From positions 1,860,001 through 1,924,000 of the forward strand of contig NZ_CP040753.1 in NCBI RefSeq assembly GCF_006064855.1: a DNA stretch of 64,000 nt. The letters run 5' to 3'. Position numbers and translations under genes: made by a program. Below are positions 26,836 to 36,507 of the stretch, one piece after another; position 1 is the stretch's first letter, and every line of letters starts with the position of its first letter. The notes beneath the pieces were generated by a model. It saw only the letters and a program-made list of their open reading frames with translations. It searched no databases and was not told the DNA's origin. Source of the DNA: Sulfitobacter sp. BSw21498 (GTDB lineage Bacteria > Pseudomonadota > Alphaproteobacteria > Rhodobacterales > Rhodobacteraceae).

Positions 26836-28079
26836 ACAATACCCCTGCCCCCCTCGCCATTGTCGTCAAAGGCTGGCCGCGCCTGTCAGAGACGTTCATC
26901 GCGCAAGAGCTCGTCGCGCTGGAAGAAGCGGGATTGCGGTTTGACATATGGTCTTTGCGCCACCCGACCGATGTGAAGACCCACCCCTTGCACGACCGGC
27001 TGAAGGCGCGTGTGCGTTACTTGCCCGAATACCTGCGCGACGATCCCGAACGCGTGGCCGCAGCGCAGGAAGCCGCGCAATCCATGCCCGGCTACGCTGC
27101 CGCGTGGGATGTCTTCCAGCAGGATCTGGCACGCGATGACACGCCCAACCGGCGTCGCCGCTTTGGTCAGGCCTGTGTCATGGCCCACGAGCTGCCCGCC
27201 GACACGCGGGGCATCTATGCCCATTTCTTGCATACGCCCTCGTCTGTTGCGCGATACGCGGCGATCCTGCGCGGCCTCCCATGGAGCTTTTCTGCACACG
27301 CCAAGGACATCTGGACCTCGCCCGAGTGGGAGCTGCGCGAAAAGCTTGACCCCGCCAGTCACGGAGCCGCCTTCGGGGCCACCTGCACAGATTTCAACGC
27401 GCAACATCTGCGCAGTCTCTCTGGCGATCCCGACCGGATTGATCTGGTCTATCACGGGCTTGATCTGGCACGTTTCCCCGAACCGCCAACGCGAGTCCCG
27501 CGCGGCAAAAGCGACCCGTTCCAGATGATGTCGGTCGGGCGCATGGTAGAAAAGAAGGGCTTTGATAATCTGATCGACGCGCTGGCGCTGCTGCCAGACA
27601 GCTTTGACTGGCACTGGACCCACATCGGCGGCGGTGACCTGTCGGACACGATGAAGGCGCGGGCAGAGTCGCATGGAATCAACGACCGTATTACGTGGCG
27701 CGGGGCCTGCGACCAGCCAGAGGTGATCGACGCCATGCGGGCCGCCGACCTGTTCGTGCTGCCATCGCGTATTGCCAAAGACGGCGACCGCGACGGCCTG
27801 CCCAATGTGTTGATGGAGGCCGCGAGCCAGAAGCTCCCTATGCTCAGCACGCCAGTGTCAGCCATCCCCGAATTTATCACCAGCGGCAGTACCGGCATAC
27901 TCAGCGATGACGCCCCCGCCGCCTTGGCCGATGCGATGCGGCGTTTCGCCGATGACCCTGCGCTTGGCCCGCGACTGGCCGACGCAGCCCACGACCGGCT
28001 GCACGCCGAATTCACCATGGCCCCCGGCATCCGTCAGCTGCACAAAAGGCTGACCGCAATGCTGGAACAGGGCGGCTGA
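26832..28079 (+). CDS. Glycosyltransferase family 4
   Basis: A 415-residue GT-B enzyme. The C-terminal domain shows GT4 hallmarks: the start of the donor domain at MMSVGRMVEKKGFDNLIDAL, then WTHIGGGDL, and the EX7E-like region RDGLPNVLMEAASQKLPMLS. The N-terminus KGWPRLSETFIAQELVALEE is the acceptor domain start usual in colanic-acid-type WcaL/AmsK transferases. It should use a nucleotide sugar to extend a glycan. It overlaps the genes on both sides (4 bases and 1 base). The product is unknown. Confidence 0.88.
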   Translation: MNNTPAPLAIVVKGWPRLSETFIAQELVALEEAGLRFDIWSLRHPTDVKTHPLHDRLKARVRYLPEYLRDDPERVAAAQEAAQSMPGYAAAWDVFQQDLARDDTPNRRRRFGQACVMAHELPADTRGIYAHFLHTPSSVARYAAILRGLPWSFSAHAKDIWTSPEWELREKLDPASHGAAFGATCTDFNAQHLRSLSGDPDRIDLVYHGLDLARFPEPPTRVPRGKSDPFQMMSVGRMVEKKGFDNLIDALALLPDSFDWHWTHIGGGDLSDTMKARAESHGINDRITWRGACDQPEVIDAMRAADLFVLPSRIAKDGDRDGLPNVLMEAASQKLPMLSTPVSAIPEFITSGSTGILSDDAPAALADAMRRFADDPALGPRLADAAHDRLHAEFTMAPGIRQLHKRLTAMLEQGG

Positions 28080-29155
28080 TGCAGCTCGCGTTCTACGCTC
28101 CGTTGAAATCGCCGGATCATCCGGTCCCGTCGGGGGATCGGGCGATGGCGCGGGGTTTGATCGCAGCGCTGAAACGCGGCGGCGCGGCCGTAGCGATGTC
28201 CAGCACCCTGCGCAGCCGCGACGGCGCAGGCGACAGCGCGGTTCAACGCGACCTCATTGACGCCGCACAGACCGAAATCACAAACGCAATCGCCCGCGGC
28301 CACGCCGAAGGCTGGCAGGCGTGGATCACCTATCACAATTACTACAAGGCCCCCGACCTCGTTGGCCCCGCTGTCACACGGGCCTTGGGCATTCCCTATT
28401 TGCTTGTCGAATCCAGTCGCGCGCGCAAACGTTTGACCGGTCCTTGGGCCGGTTTTGCCCAAGCCGCAGAGGCCGCCAGTGACGCGGCGGATGTGATTTT
28501 TTATCTGACCCACCGCGATGCCGAGACGCTGCGCCGCGACCAGACGCCCGACCAACGCCTTATCCATCTGCGCCCGTTTCTGGCGAAAGAAGCCTTGCCA
28601 CCGCCCTCGACGCTGGACGGCGCCATGCTGGCCGTCGGCATGCTGCGCGGGGGGGACAAGCGCGCCTCTTACCAAATCATCGCCGACACGCTGGCGCTGC
28701 TTGCCCGTGACACCTGGCGTTTGGACATCGCAGGCGACGGCCCCGCCCGTGCAGAGATCGCGACATTGATGGCCCCCTTTGGCAACGCGGTCCGGTTTCT
28801 GGGCCAGCTCGATGCGCCGGCGATGGCACAGGCCTATCAACAGGCCGCGCTCTTGTTCTGGCCCGGTGTGAACGAGGCCTTTGGCTTGGCCTATCTGGAG
28901 GCGCAGGCCGCGGGTCTGCCCGTCGTGGCCCAAGACCGTCCCGGCGTGCGCGATGTTCTGGCCCCTGCCGCCTATCCCACGCCTCAGGACGGGGAAGCGC
29001 CGCTGGCATCCCAGATCACAGCGCTGCTGACGGATGACGCGATGCGCCAGCAACGCAGCACTGCCGCACGCGCCTTTGTCGCCGGCCAGCATTTGTTACC
29101 CTCGGCGACGGCGACCTTGCTGGCGGGGCTGGCCGAATGCGGGGTGCACCCGTGA
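28079..29155 (+). CDS. Glycosyltransferase (GT4-like), second
   Basis: A 358-residue GT-B protein. The N-terminus reads MQLAFYAPLKSPDHPVPSGD, a pattern of acceptor-side Rossmann domains with a SGD loop. The donor domain has WRLDIAGDGPARAEI, VRFLGQLDAP and the paired-Glu segment NEAFGLAYLEAQAAGLPVV characteristic of GT4. The start codon overlaps the previous stop (TGATG), and its own stop is embedded in the GTGA start of the phosphatase gene. Its role in the shared glycan pathway is inferred from operon membership. Confidence 0.84.
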   Translation: MQLAFYAPLKSPDHPVPSGDRAMARGLIAALKRGGAAVAMSSTLRSRDGAGDSAVQRDLIDAAQTEITNAIARGHAEGWQAWITYHNYYKAPDLVGPAVTRALGIPYLLVESSRARKRLTGPWAGFAQAAEAASDAADVIFYLTHRDAETLRRDQTPDQRLIHLRPFLAKEALPPPSTLDGAMLAVGMLRGGDKRASYQIIADTLALLARDTWRLDIAGDGPARAEIATLMAPFGNAVRFLGQLDAPAMAQAYQQAALLFWPGVNEAFGLAYLEAQAAGLPVVAQDRPGVRDVLAPAAYPTPQDGEAPLASQITALLTDDAMRQQRSTAARAFVAGQHLLPSATATLLAGLAECGVHP

Positions 29156-29733
29156 TCCGCCTTGCTCTCTTGCGCCACGGCCATACGGCGTGGAACCGCG
29201 CTGGCCGGATTCAGGGGCGCACGGATATCCCGCTGGACGACGAGGCGCGTGTGCAACTGGCCGCGCAACAGCTACCCGCGCCTTGGGACCGCGCTGATCT
29301 GGTATCAAGCCCCTTGACCCGCGCGGTTGAAACCGCCCAGCTTGTCGCAGCGCGCACGCCAGAGACCTCCTTTGCCCTAATGGAAATGAACTGGGGCCAA
29401 TGGGAAGGGCTGCACGGCACCGACCTGAAGGCGGACCCGGCCGGTGGATTTCGCGACATCGAGGATTGGGGCTGGCACTATACCCCGCCGGACGGCGAAA
29501 GCCCCGATAGCCTGCGCAAACGACTGATCCCTTGGGCGGGCAGCCTGACCCGCGATACCGTTGCCGTCTGCCATATCGGCGTCATGCGCGTACTGCTGGC
29601 CCATGCGATCGGCTGGGACTTTGACGGCCCCGCCCCCTTTCAGATCAAACGCAACCGCTTATATCTCCTAGAGATTTCACCGAGCGGCTGGTCCGCCCTG
29701 CCCGCCCCGATCCGACTGGAGCCGCGCTTATGA
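29152..29733 (+). CDS. Histidine phosphatase (phosphoglycerate-mutase-like)
   Basis: A 193-residue member of the histidine phosphatase superfamily. The catalytic RHG motif is LALLRHGHTAWN (Arg8, His9), followed by SSPLTRAVETAQ, the acid-bearing MEMNWGQWEG, and the second His in AVCHIGVMRVLL. The GTG at 29152 gives a 4-base GTGA overlap with the upstream stop; an ATG at 29137 would add five residues and cannot be excluded. The superfamily includes sugar-phosphate and glucosyl-3-phosphoglycerate phosphatases as well as CobC. In this operon a role in dephosphorylating a glycan precursor or glycosylated intermediate is the likeliest reading, but it is an inference. Confidence 0.85.
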   Translation: MIRLALLRHGHTAWNRAGRIQGRTDIPLDDEARVQLAAQQLPAPWDRADLVSSPLTRAVETAQLVAARTPETSFALMEMNWGQWEGLHGTDLKADPAGGFRDIEDWGWHYTPPDGESPDSLRKRLIPWAGSLTRDTVAVCHIGVMRVLLAHAIGWDFDGPAPFQIKRNRLYLLEISPSGWSALPAPIRLEPRL

Positions 29734-30869
29734 AGGTTAGCATCGTCGTCACCCATCTGCTGGGCACCGGTCATCTGGCCCGCGCCCTGACCCTTGGCCG
29801 TGCCTATACGGCCGCGGGACACGATGTGCAGGTCGTCTCGGGTGGGATGCCTGCGCCACAGTTAGACAGGGATGGCGTTGATATGGTCCAATTGCCGCCC
29901 CTGCGGTCCGACGGGGTGGATTTCGCGCGTTTGTTGGATGATCGCGGGGACGTCGCCTCGGATGCGGTCATGACGGCACGACGCGAGATGCTGGTGACAC
30001 ATATCAAGTCTTCGCAGCCTGATCTTCTGATAACAGAGCTGTTCCCCTTTGGCCGCCGCACGCTCAAGGCAGAATTCGTCGCCCTTCTTGACGCTGCACA
30101 GGCGCTGCGCGTGCGGCCCCTGATCTGCGCTTCGGTTCGGGATATCCTCGCCCCGCCGTCAAAATCCGCCAAGGCGCAGCTGGCAGATGAGCTGATCGCG
30201 CAATACTATGACGCGGTGATGGTGCACGCAGACGGCGACGTCACACCGCTGTCGCTCAGCTGGCCGGTGTCACCCGCGTTGCAGGCCAAGCTGCGCTATA
30301 CCGGCTTCGTTGCACCGCCCGCCGCCAGCCCCCATCCCGACCAGCTGGGTCACAATGAAATTATCGTCAGCGCTGGTGGCGGCGACGTGGGGACGCATGT
30401 CTTTGACACCTGCCTTGCTGCTGCTACGCGCGATCCGGATAGAGTGTGGCGCTTGCTGCTTGGCGGTCAGGACGCTGCGCGGCGCAGCGCCGAACTGATG
30501 CAGAATGCCCCCCCGAATGTCATGATCGAACCCGCCCGCCCCGAGTTCCGGCAGATGCTGTATCACGCCGCCGCTTCGGTGTCGCTGTGCGGGTACAACA
30601 CTGCACTGGACGTGCTGCAAAGCGGGGTGCGCGCCGTGTTTGTGCCCTTTGATGCGGGCAATGAAGTTGAACAAGGGCTTCGGGCCGATGCCCTCGCCGC
30701 GCTGCCGGGGATCGAGGTGCTGCGAAGTGCGGCCCTTACGCCGGATGCGTTGCTGTCAACCTTACGCATGGTAATGGATGATGCGCCTCGCCCTGCACAG
30801 ACCGACGGGTTTGACGGGGCGGCGATGACCGTCACCTTGACCGAACACATAAGAAAGTCAGCGCCATGA
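29730..30869 (+). CDS. GT-B glycosyltransferase, MurG/UGT-like (second paralogue)
   Basis: A 379-residue GT-B protein. Gly-rich acceptor loop THLLGTGHLARALTLGRAY at about residues 8-26; donor-domain motifs IIVSAGGGDVGTHVF and VSLCGYNTALDVLQSGV. It parallels the first gene of the operon motif by motif (YYDAVMVHAD against YYDEIWVYGM, YTGF against WTGYL). An in-operon duplication that has since diverged is the simplest explanation. It overlaps by 4 bases at each end. Likely cytoplasmic face of the inner membrane; donor sugar unknown. Confidence 0.82.
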   Translation: MKVSIVVTHLLGTGHLARALTLGRAYTAAGHDVQVVSGGMPAPQLDRDGVDMVQLPPLRSDGVDFARLLDDRGDVASDAVMTARREMLVTHIKSSQPDLLITELFPFGRRTLKAEFVALLDAAQALRVRPLICASVRDILAPPSKSAKAQLADELIAQYYDAVMVHADGDVTPLSLSWPVSPALQAKLRYTGFVAPPAASPHPDQLGHNEIIVSAGGGDVGTHVFDTCLAAATRDPDRVWRLLLGGQDAARRSAELMQNAPPNVMIEPARPEFRQMLYHAAASVSLCGYNTALDVLQSGVRAVFVPFDAGNEVEQGLRADALAALPGIEVLRSAALTPDALLSTLRMVMDDAPRPAQTDGFDGAAMTVTLTEHIRKSAP

Positions 30870-31615
30870 CAGTGGATTGGACCAGTCTGGACACGGAGCT
30901 TGCCGTCTGGCGCGCGCAGGGGCTGACCCTGCCGCTCTGGTGGCGTGACGATGATGCCATTGCGCCGACGCCCGCGTTGGACCGTCTGGCTACAATGGCC
31001 GGTGACCTCTCACTCCCCGTGCATATCGCCGTGATCCCGAAACATGCAGACCCCGCGCTGGCACAACTTTGCCAAGAGCGCCCGCTGGTCCGCCCGCTGG
31101 TCCACGGCTGGCAACACATCAGCCACGCGCCCGAAGGGGCGAAAAAGGCAGAATTCGGCCACCCCCGCCCTGAAGCGGCACACGAGCTAACCCAAGGGTT
31201 AGACCGGATGCAAAGCCTGTTTGGCGACGACCTGCTGCCGATATTTGTGCCGCCGTGGAACAGGTTGGACGACGGGTTGCTGCCGGTTCTGGCGCAGGCG
31301 GGCTATGTCGGGGTGTCGACGTATCTGCCGCGCGTGAGCCGCATGGCAGCACCGGATCTGGTACAGATCAACACCCATATCGACCCGATTTACTGGCGCG
31401 GCACACGCGGGCTAGTTCCGCCAGAGACGCTGATCGCGACGATTACCAAACTGCTGCAAGACCGCCGCAGCGGGAGGACAGACCCGCACGAACCGCTAGG
31501 GTTTCTGACGCACCACCTTGTGCATGACGAAGATATCTGGGGGTTCACACACGCCTGTCTGTCGCGGTTGCTAGACGGTGGGGCGGTGCCGGCGGATATG
31601 CGCAGCCTGCCCTAA
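30866..31615 (+). CDS. Polysaccharide deacetylase (NodB-type, cytoplasmic)
   Basis: A 249-residue NodB-fold deacetylase. Metal and catalytic motifs are visible: WWRDDDA (Asp28-Asp30, motif 1), HGWQH (His80 and His84, the HxxxH of motif 2), VPPWNR (129-133, motif 3) and LTHHLVHDED near the C-terminus. No signal peptide or membrane anchor is seen, so it should act in the cytoplasm on a sugar intermediate or lipid-linked precursor, unlike secreted peptidoglycan or chitin deacetylases. It is the last gene of the operon, followed within 10 bases by a strong terminator. Confidence 0.85.
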   Translation: MTVDWTSLDTELAVWRAQGLTLPLWWRDDDAIAPTPALDRLATMAGDLSLPVHIAVIPKHADPALAQLCQERPLVRPLVHGWQHISHAPEGAKKAEFGHPRPEAAHELTQGLDRMQSLFGDDLLPIFVPPWNRLDDGLLPVLAQAGYVGVSTYLPRVSRMAAPDLVQINTHIDPIYWRGTRGLVPPETLIATITKLLQDRRSGRTDPHEPLGFLTHHLVHDEDIWGFTHACLSRLLDGGAVPADMRSLP

Positions 31616-31622
31616 TCGTTCG

Positions 31623-31653
31623 AAAAAAGGGGCGCTTGATGCGCCCCCTTTTT
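31623..31653. terminator. Bidirectional Rho-independent terminator
   Basis: AAAAAGGGGCGC, a short TTGAT loop and GCGCCCCCTTTTT form a strong hairpin with A- and T-runs. It lies between the convergent glycan operon and lepA and can stop transcription on both strands. Confidence 0.92.
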
Positions 31654-31665
31654 GAATAATCTGCC

Positions 31666-33465
<1,800 letters not shown>

Positions 33466-33820
33466 GGATCAACGATATGGTGCGGATTCATGCGCTGGTC
33501 AATGGGCTGGATCGCCTGTTCCCGTTGATCCTTGGGGCAGCTGAGACTCATCGGCGGATTTACCTGCATTCTGATCGCGGCTGTCAAAGGGGGGATGCGA
33601 TTTTTTCGCGGGCATCTGGCATGCAAATTCCGCATACCGCCGTTCGGGCCAATGTAGCAAGGCAGTTTGCAGTACCGGGCGGTACCCGCGCCCCACGCAA
33701 GGATGCAACACAGGCGTTTAGTATGGCTGCCTTACAGCTTTACCGCCCTCAGCTTCCTGTTAGAGGAACCTTCTCAAATGATCTGCACCCTCGCAGATCG
33801 GGCGAATAAGGAATTTTGAG
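33466..33820. other. Divergent leader region between lepA and the porin gene
   Basis: A 355-base gap with no credible gene. GTACC-GGGC-GGTAC is an inverted repeat near 33671. GATCTGC-N6-GCAGATC (33780-33799) is a 7 bp hairpin in the porin leader, about 20 bases before the start codon and just before the AAGGA ribosome-binding site. A porin leader with a hairpin could be a site of mRNA stability control or small-RNA regulation. No promoter could be assigned with confidence. Confidence 0.5.
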
Positions 33821-34915
33821 ATGAAGATGAAACACCCTCTTGGAACAGTGACCGTTGCAGCTCTTGGCTTGGCGTCGCTTCCCGCGTTGGCTCAGGCCCA
33901 AGAAGGCCCCGTCTGGGACGTTTACGGCCAGCTGAACTTTGGCGTTCTGAGCGTTGACGACGGCGTCGATACAAACACCACGTTTATCGACAACGATAAC
34001 TCCAACAGCCGCGTCGGCCTGACCATGACCCAAGCGCTGCAAAACGGCTCTGAATTGCGCCTGACCTTCGAAGCGGGCCTTGGCCTGACCGGGTCTTCCG
34101 CCATCAACGGTTCCGACGACAGCCTGGACGTCGACTACCACCGCACCGAGCTGCGCAAGCTGGACCTGACCTACCGCACGCCAAACGCGGGCATTTTCTC
34201 GTTTGGTCAAGGCAGCACGTCGACTGACGGTTCCGCCGAAGCCGACTTCTCGCGTACCGGCGTTGCAGCCTATGTGGGCATCAGCGACATCGCGGGCAGC
34301 CAGCTGCTGCGTTTTGCAGACGGCACCCTGTCGTCCGTCGCAATCGGGGACACCAACGGGTCGTTTGATGGCAGCCGTCGTTTCCGCGTCCGCTATGACA
34401 CCCCAGTCTTCAACGGCTTCTCTGCCTCCGTATCCTACGGTCAAGAAGTCCTGAGCTCGGGCAATGACAACGACTATTACGATGTTGGCACACGCTACGT
34501 TCAAGACTACGGCGACTATTCGGTCGACGCACGTCTGGGCTATTCGTTCCGTGACACCACCAATGATCTGGTCATGGGCTCCGCCGCTGTTCTGCACCAA
34601 CCAACCGGTCTGAACCTTGCCGTTTCCGCTGGCCGCAAAGTCGCGGGTGACGCAGATTATGCTTACATTAAAGCAGGCATCACGCGCGATTACATCGCCG
34701 CGGGCGCGACATCCTTCTCGGTTGATTACTACAACGGCAACGACTTTGTCGTCGCAGGCTCCAGCACGTCTTCGGTTGGTGTCGCCGTTGTGCAGCGTCT
34801 TGATGCGTATAACACCGAACTTTACGCGACACACCGCAGCTATGACTTCGACGACTCGTCGGCCTCCTATCAGGATCTGGACGTGACCTTCGTCGGCGCA
34901 CGCTGGAAGTTCTAA
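33821..34915 (+). CDS. Outer-membrane porin
   Basis: A 364-residue beta-barrel protein. The signal peptide MKMKHPLGTVTVAALGLASL ends at ALAQAQ (about residue 25). The mature part starts with a typical porin strand (GPVWDVYGQLNFGVLSVDDG), alternating aromatic/hydrophobic strands follow, and the final residues are VGARWKF with the terminal Phe recognised by the BAM complex. Asp/Asn-rich loops (DNDNSNSR, DYYNGNDF) are probably the cation-facing loops. AAGGA stands 8 bases before the ATG. A general-diffusion role is likely; a single-gene unit with its own terminator. Confidence 0.9.
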   Translation: MKMKHPLGTVTVAALGLASLPALAQAQEGPVWDVYGQLNFGVLSVDDGVDTNTTFIDNDNSNSRVGLTMTQALQNGSELRLTFEAGLGLTGSSAINGSDDSLDVDYHRTELRKLDLTYRTPNAGIFSFGQGSTSTDGSAEADFSRTGVAAYVGISDIAGSQLLRFADGTLSSVAIGDTNGSFDGSRRFRVRYDTPVFNGFSASVSYGQEVLSSGNDNDYYDVGTRYVQDYGDYSVDARLGYSFRDTTNDLVMGSAAVLHQPTGLNLAVSAGRKVAGDADYAYIKAGITRDYIAAGATSFSVDYYNGNDFVVAGSSTSSVGVAVVQRLDAYNTELYATHRSYDFDDSSASYQDLDVTFVGARWKF

Positions 34916-34924
34916 GCAAGATTC

Positions 34925-34957
34925 GCCTTTGCCCGATCCCTTCGGGCAAAGGCATTT
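34925..34957 (+). terminator. Rho-independent terminator after the porin gene
   Basis: GCCTTTGCCCGA and TCGGGCAAAGGC form a perfect 12 bp stem around a 5-base loop, followed by ATTT. It starts 9 bases after the porin stop. Confidence 0.85.
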
Positions 34958-35070
34958 CCGTTTGCATCATCAATCGTGAATTGCCCAACCTGCAGTTTTA
35001 CGGCATAAATGCCAGCAGCAGTTAGGGCAGCCTCGGGATCAACCCGGCGTCCAAGAGATGAGGCAAAACG

Positions 35071-35430
35071 ATGGTACGACTTTTCACGATTTTCTGTGTT
35101 GTTGGCACGCTGGCCGCTTGCGGTGGACCGCGCGGCTATAACCCCAGCGGCGGGCCGGGCCGGGGCGCTGTGCTCTTTGCCACGGGGCCGATTAATTCCG
35201 CATGCTTGCAGTCGGGTCGCAAACAGGCCAGCGTCGCACGCTGCGGATGCATTCAGGCCGTCGCCGACAGAGAGCTTTCCTCCTCCGATCAACGCCGCGG
35301 TGCGCGCGTATTCGACGACCCGCACACCCTGCAAGAGGCGCGCCAGTCGGACAGCAAAAGCGACAATGATTTCTGGGCCGTCTGGAAAGCCTACGGGCAG
35401 ACCGCATCGACCCTGTGCAGCGCCACCTGA
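35071..35430 (+). CDS. Small Cys-containing lipoprotein of unknown function
   Basis: A 119-residue protein with a lipoprotein signal: MVRLFTIFCVVGTLAACGG, lipobox LAAC, lipidated Cys at residue 17. The mature part has further Cys in INSACLQSGR, SVARCGCIQAV and near the C-terminus (STLC), spaced as if two disulfides form. The SDQRRGARVFDDPHTLQEAR segment is conserved in my memory of related Rhodobacteraceae proteins, some labelled arginine transporter without clear reason. I cannot assign a function. GAGGCAAAACG precedes the ATG. A GC-rich hairpin follows. Confidence 0.75.
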   Translation: MVRLFTIFCVVGTLAACGGPRGYNPSGGPGRGAVLFATGPINSACLQSGRKQASVARCGCIQAVADRELSSSDQRRGARVFDDPHTLQEARQSDSKSDNDFWAVWKAYGQTASTLCSAT

Positions 35431-35447
35431 ATATTTAACGCTCCGGC

Positions 35448-35468
35448 GGCAGGGGGACGCCCCCTGCC
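35448..35468. terminator. GC-rich hairpin between convergent genes
   Basis: GGCAGGGGG-ACG-CCCCCTGCC is a perfect 9 bp stem with a 3-base loop between the lipoprotein gene and the convergent phosphatase gene. No T-run. It resembles the hairpin at 21893-21912 in sequence type and position. Confidence 0.6.
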
Positions 35469-35933
35469 CTAGGGCTTTGTGCGCGTTGCCGGGCCGAAAC
35501 GATCGATCAGGCGATCCTTGATCTGATCGCGGGCCGCCCGATACTGTTCTATCTTGGCGTCACGGGTTTCACCCAAGCCCGTCGGATCAAGAATTGGCCA
35601 ATATTCCACCGTCAGATGATAAAAGCGTGTCAGCTCCAGCGCGCGGCGCTGGCTGGCAGGGCTCAGCGCGATGATCAGGTCAAACGAGCTTAGATCATCG
35701 CCCCAATTCTCCATCTCGTCAAAGCTGCGCGACCGATGGCGCGACAGTTCAACGTCCAGTTCTTGGCACACGGCGATCGAAAAACCGTCGATCTCGAGGT
35801 CGTTCATCACGCCGACGGATTGCACATAGGTGCCCGTGCCGTAGAACTTTTTCATCAACCCTTCGGCCATAGGCGACCGCACCGCGTTGTGATCGCAGCA
35901 AAACAGCACCGATTGGGGCAGTTTCTGGGTCAT
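35469..35933 (-). CDS. Low-molecular-weight protein-tyrosine-phosphatase-like protein
   Basis: A 154-residue LMW-PTPase/arsenate-reductase-fold protein. The P-loop CX5R(S) is Cys13-DHNAV-Arg19-Ser in VLFCCDHNAVRSPMAEGL. An Asp in the YWPILDPTGLGE segment near residue 116 fits the general acid. It starts immediately after the UPF0262 stop on the same strand, the usual neighbour order in alphaproteobacteria. Substrate unknown. Confidence 0.88.
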   Translation of the reverse strand: MTQKLPQSVLFCCDHNAVRSPMAEGLMKKFYGTGTYVQSVGVMNDLEIDGFSIAVCQELDVELSRHRSRSFDEMENWGDDLSSFDLIIALSPASQRRALELTRFYHLTVEYWPILDPTGLGETRDAKIEQYRAARDQIKDRLIDRFGPATRTKP

Positions 35934-36413
35934 CTAGCCGCCGTAGTGCAGAACGCAGATCAAGGTGAACAGGCGGCGAGCCGTGTCGGTGTCGATCTCG
36001 GCCTTGCCTTCAAGCCGTTCTTGCAGCACCCGAGAGCCTTCGTTGTGAATCCCACGCCGCGCCATGTCGATGGTCTCGATCTGTGCTGGCGCTGATTTCT
36101 TGACGGCCTCAAAGTAGGATTCGCAAATCTGGAAGTAGTCTTTGACGACCTGCCGGAATGGCCCCAGCGACAGATGGAATTCTGCCGCCTTTTCAGCGGT
36201 TTCAGTGTTCACATCAAACACCAGCCGTTTGTCACGGATCGACAGTCCCAGATGGTACGGCCCCTGTGGCACAGGACGGTCGTCGCGCACTGGCAGGGTA
36301 AAAACGTTATCCTCCAGCAGGTCAAACATCGCGACCTTGCGCTCTTGTTCTATCTCGGGCGTGGGTGGGGGCAGGTTCGCGTCGTCAAGCGCAATATGCG
36401 TGATCCGGGACAT
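35934..36413 (-). CDS. UPF0262 family protein
   Basis: A 159-residue protein that matches the alphaproteobacterial UPF0262 family: QERKVAMFDLLEDN, YHLGLSIRDKRLVFDV, FRQVVKDYFQICESYFEAV and IDMARRGIHNEGS are recognisable. No catalytic motif is known. Its stop directly abuts the start of the phosphatase gene, and hisD lies upstream, so it belongs to the murA-hisD cluster. Confidence 0.93.
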   Translation of the reverse strand: MSRITHIALDDANLPPPTPEIEQERKVAMFDLLEDNVFTLPVRDDRPVPQGPYHLGLSIRDKRLVFDVNTETAEKAAEFHLSLGPFRQVVKDYFQICESYFEAVKKSAPAQIETIDMARRGIHNEGSRVLQERLEGKAEIDTDTARRLFTLICVLHYGG

Positions 36414-36507
36414 GGGGACGTCTCATTTAGTGTCAATCCCGCCGACCTTAGACCGGGCGGCGGGGTTCTACAATTGGCATCGGCAGACCGAACATGGGGC
36501 CGTTGCG

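Noticed and set aside
25630..31615. O-antigen or capsule locus
   Set aside because: No Wzx/Wzy/Wzz, ABC-export, initiating transferase or nucleotide-sugar genes are present in or beside the operon.
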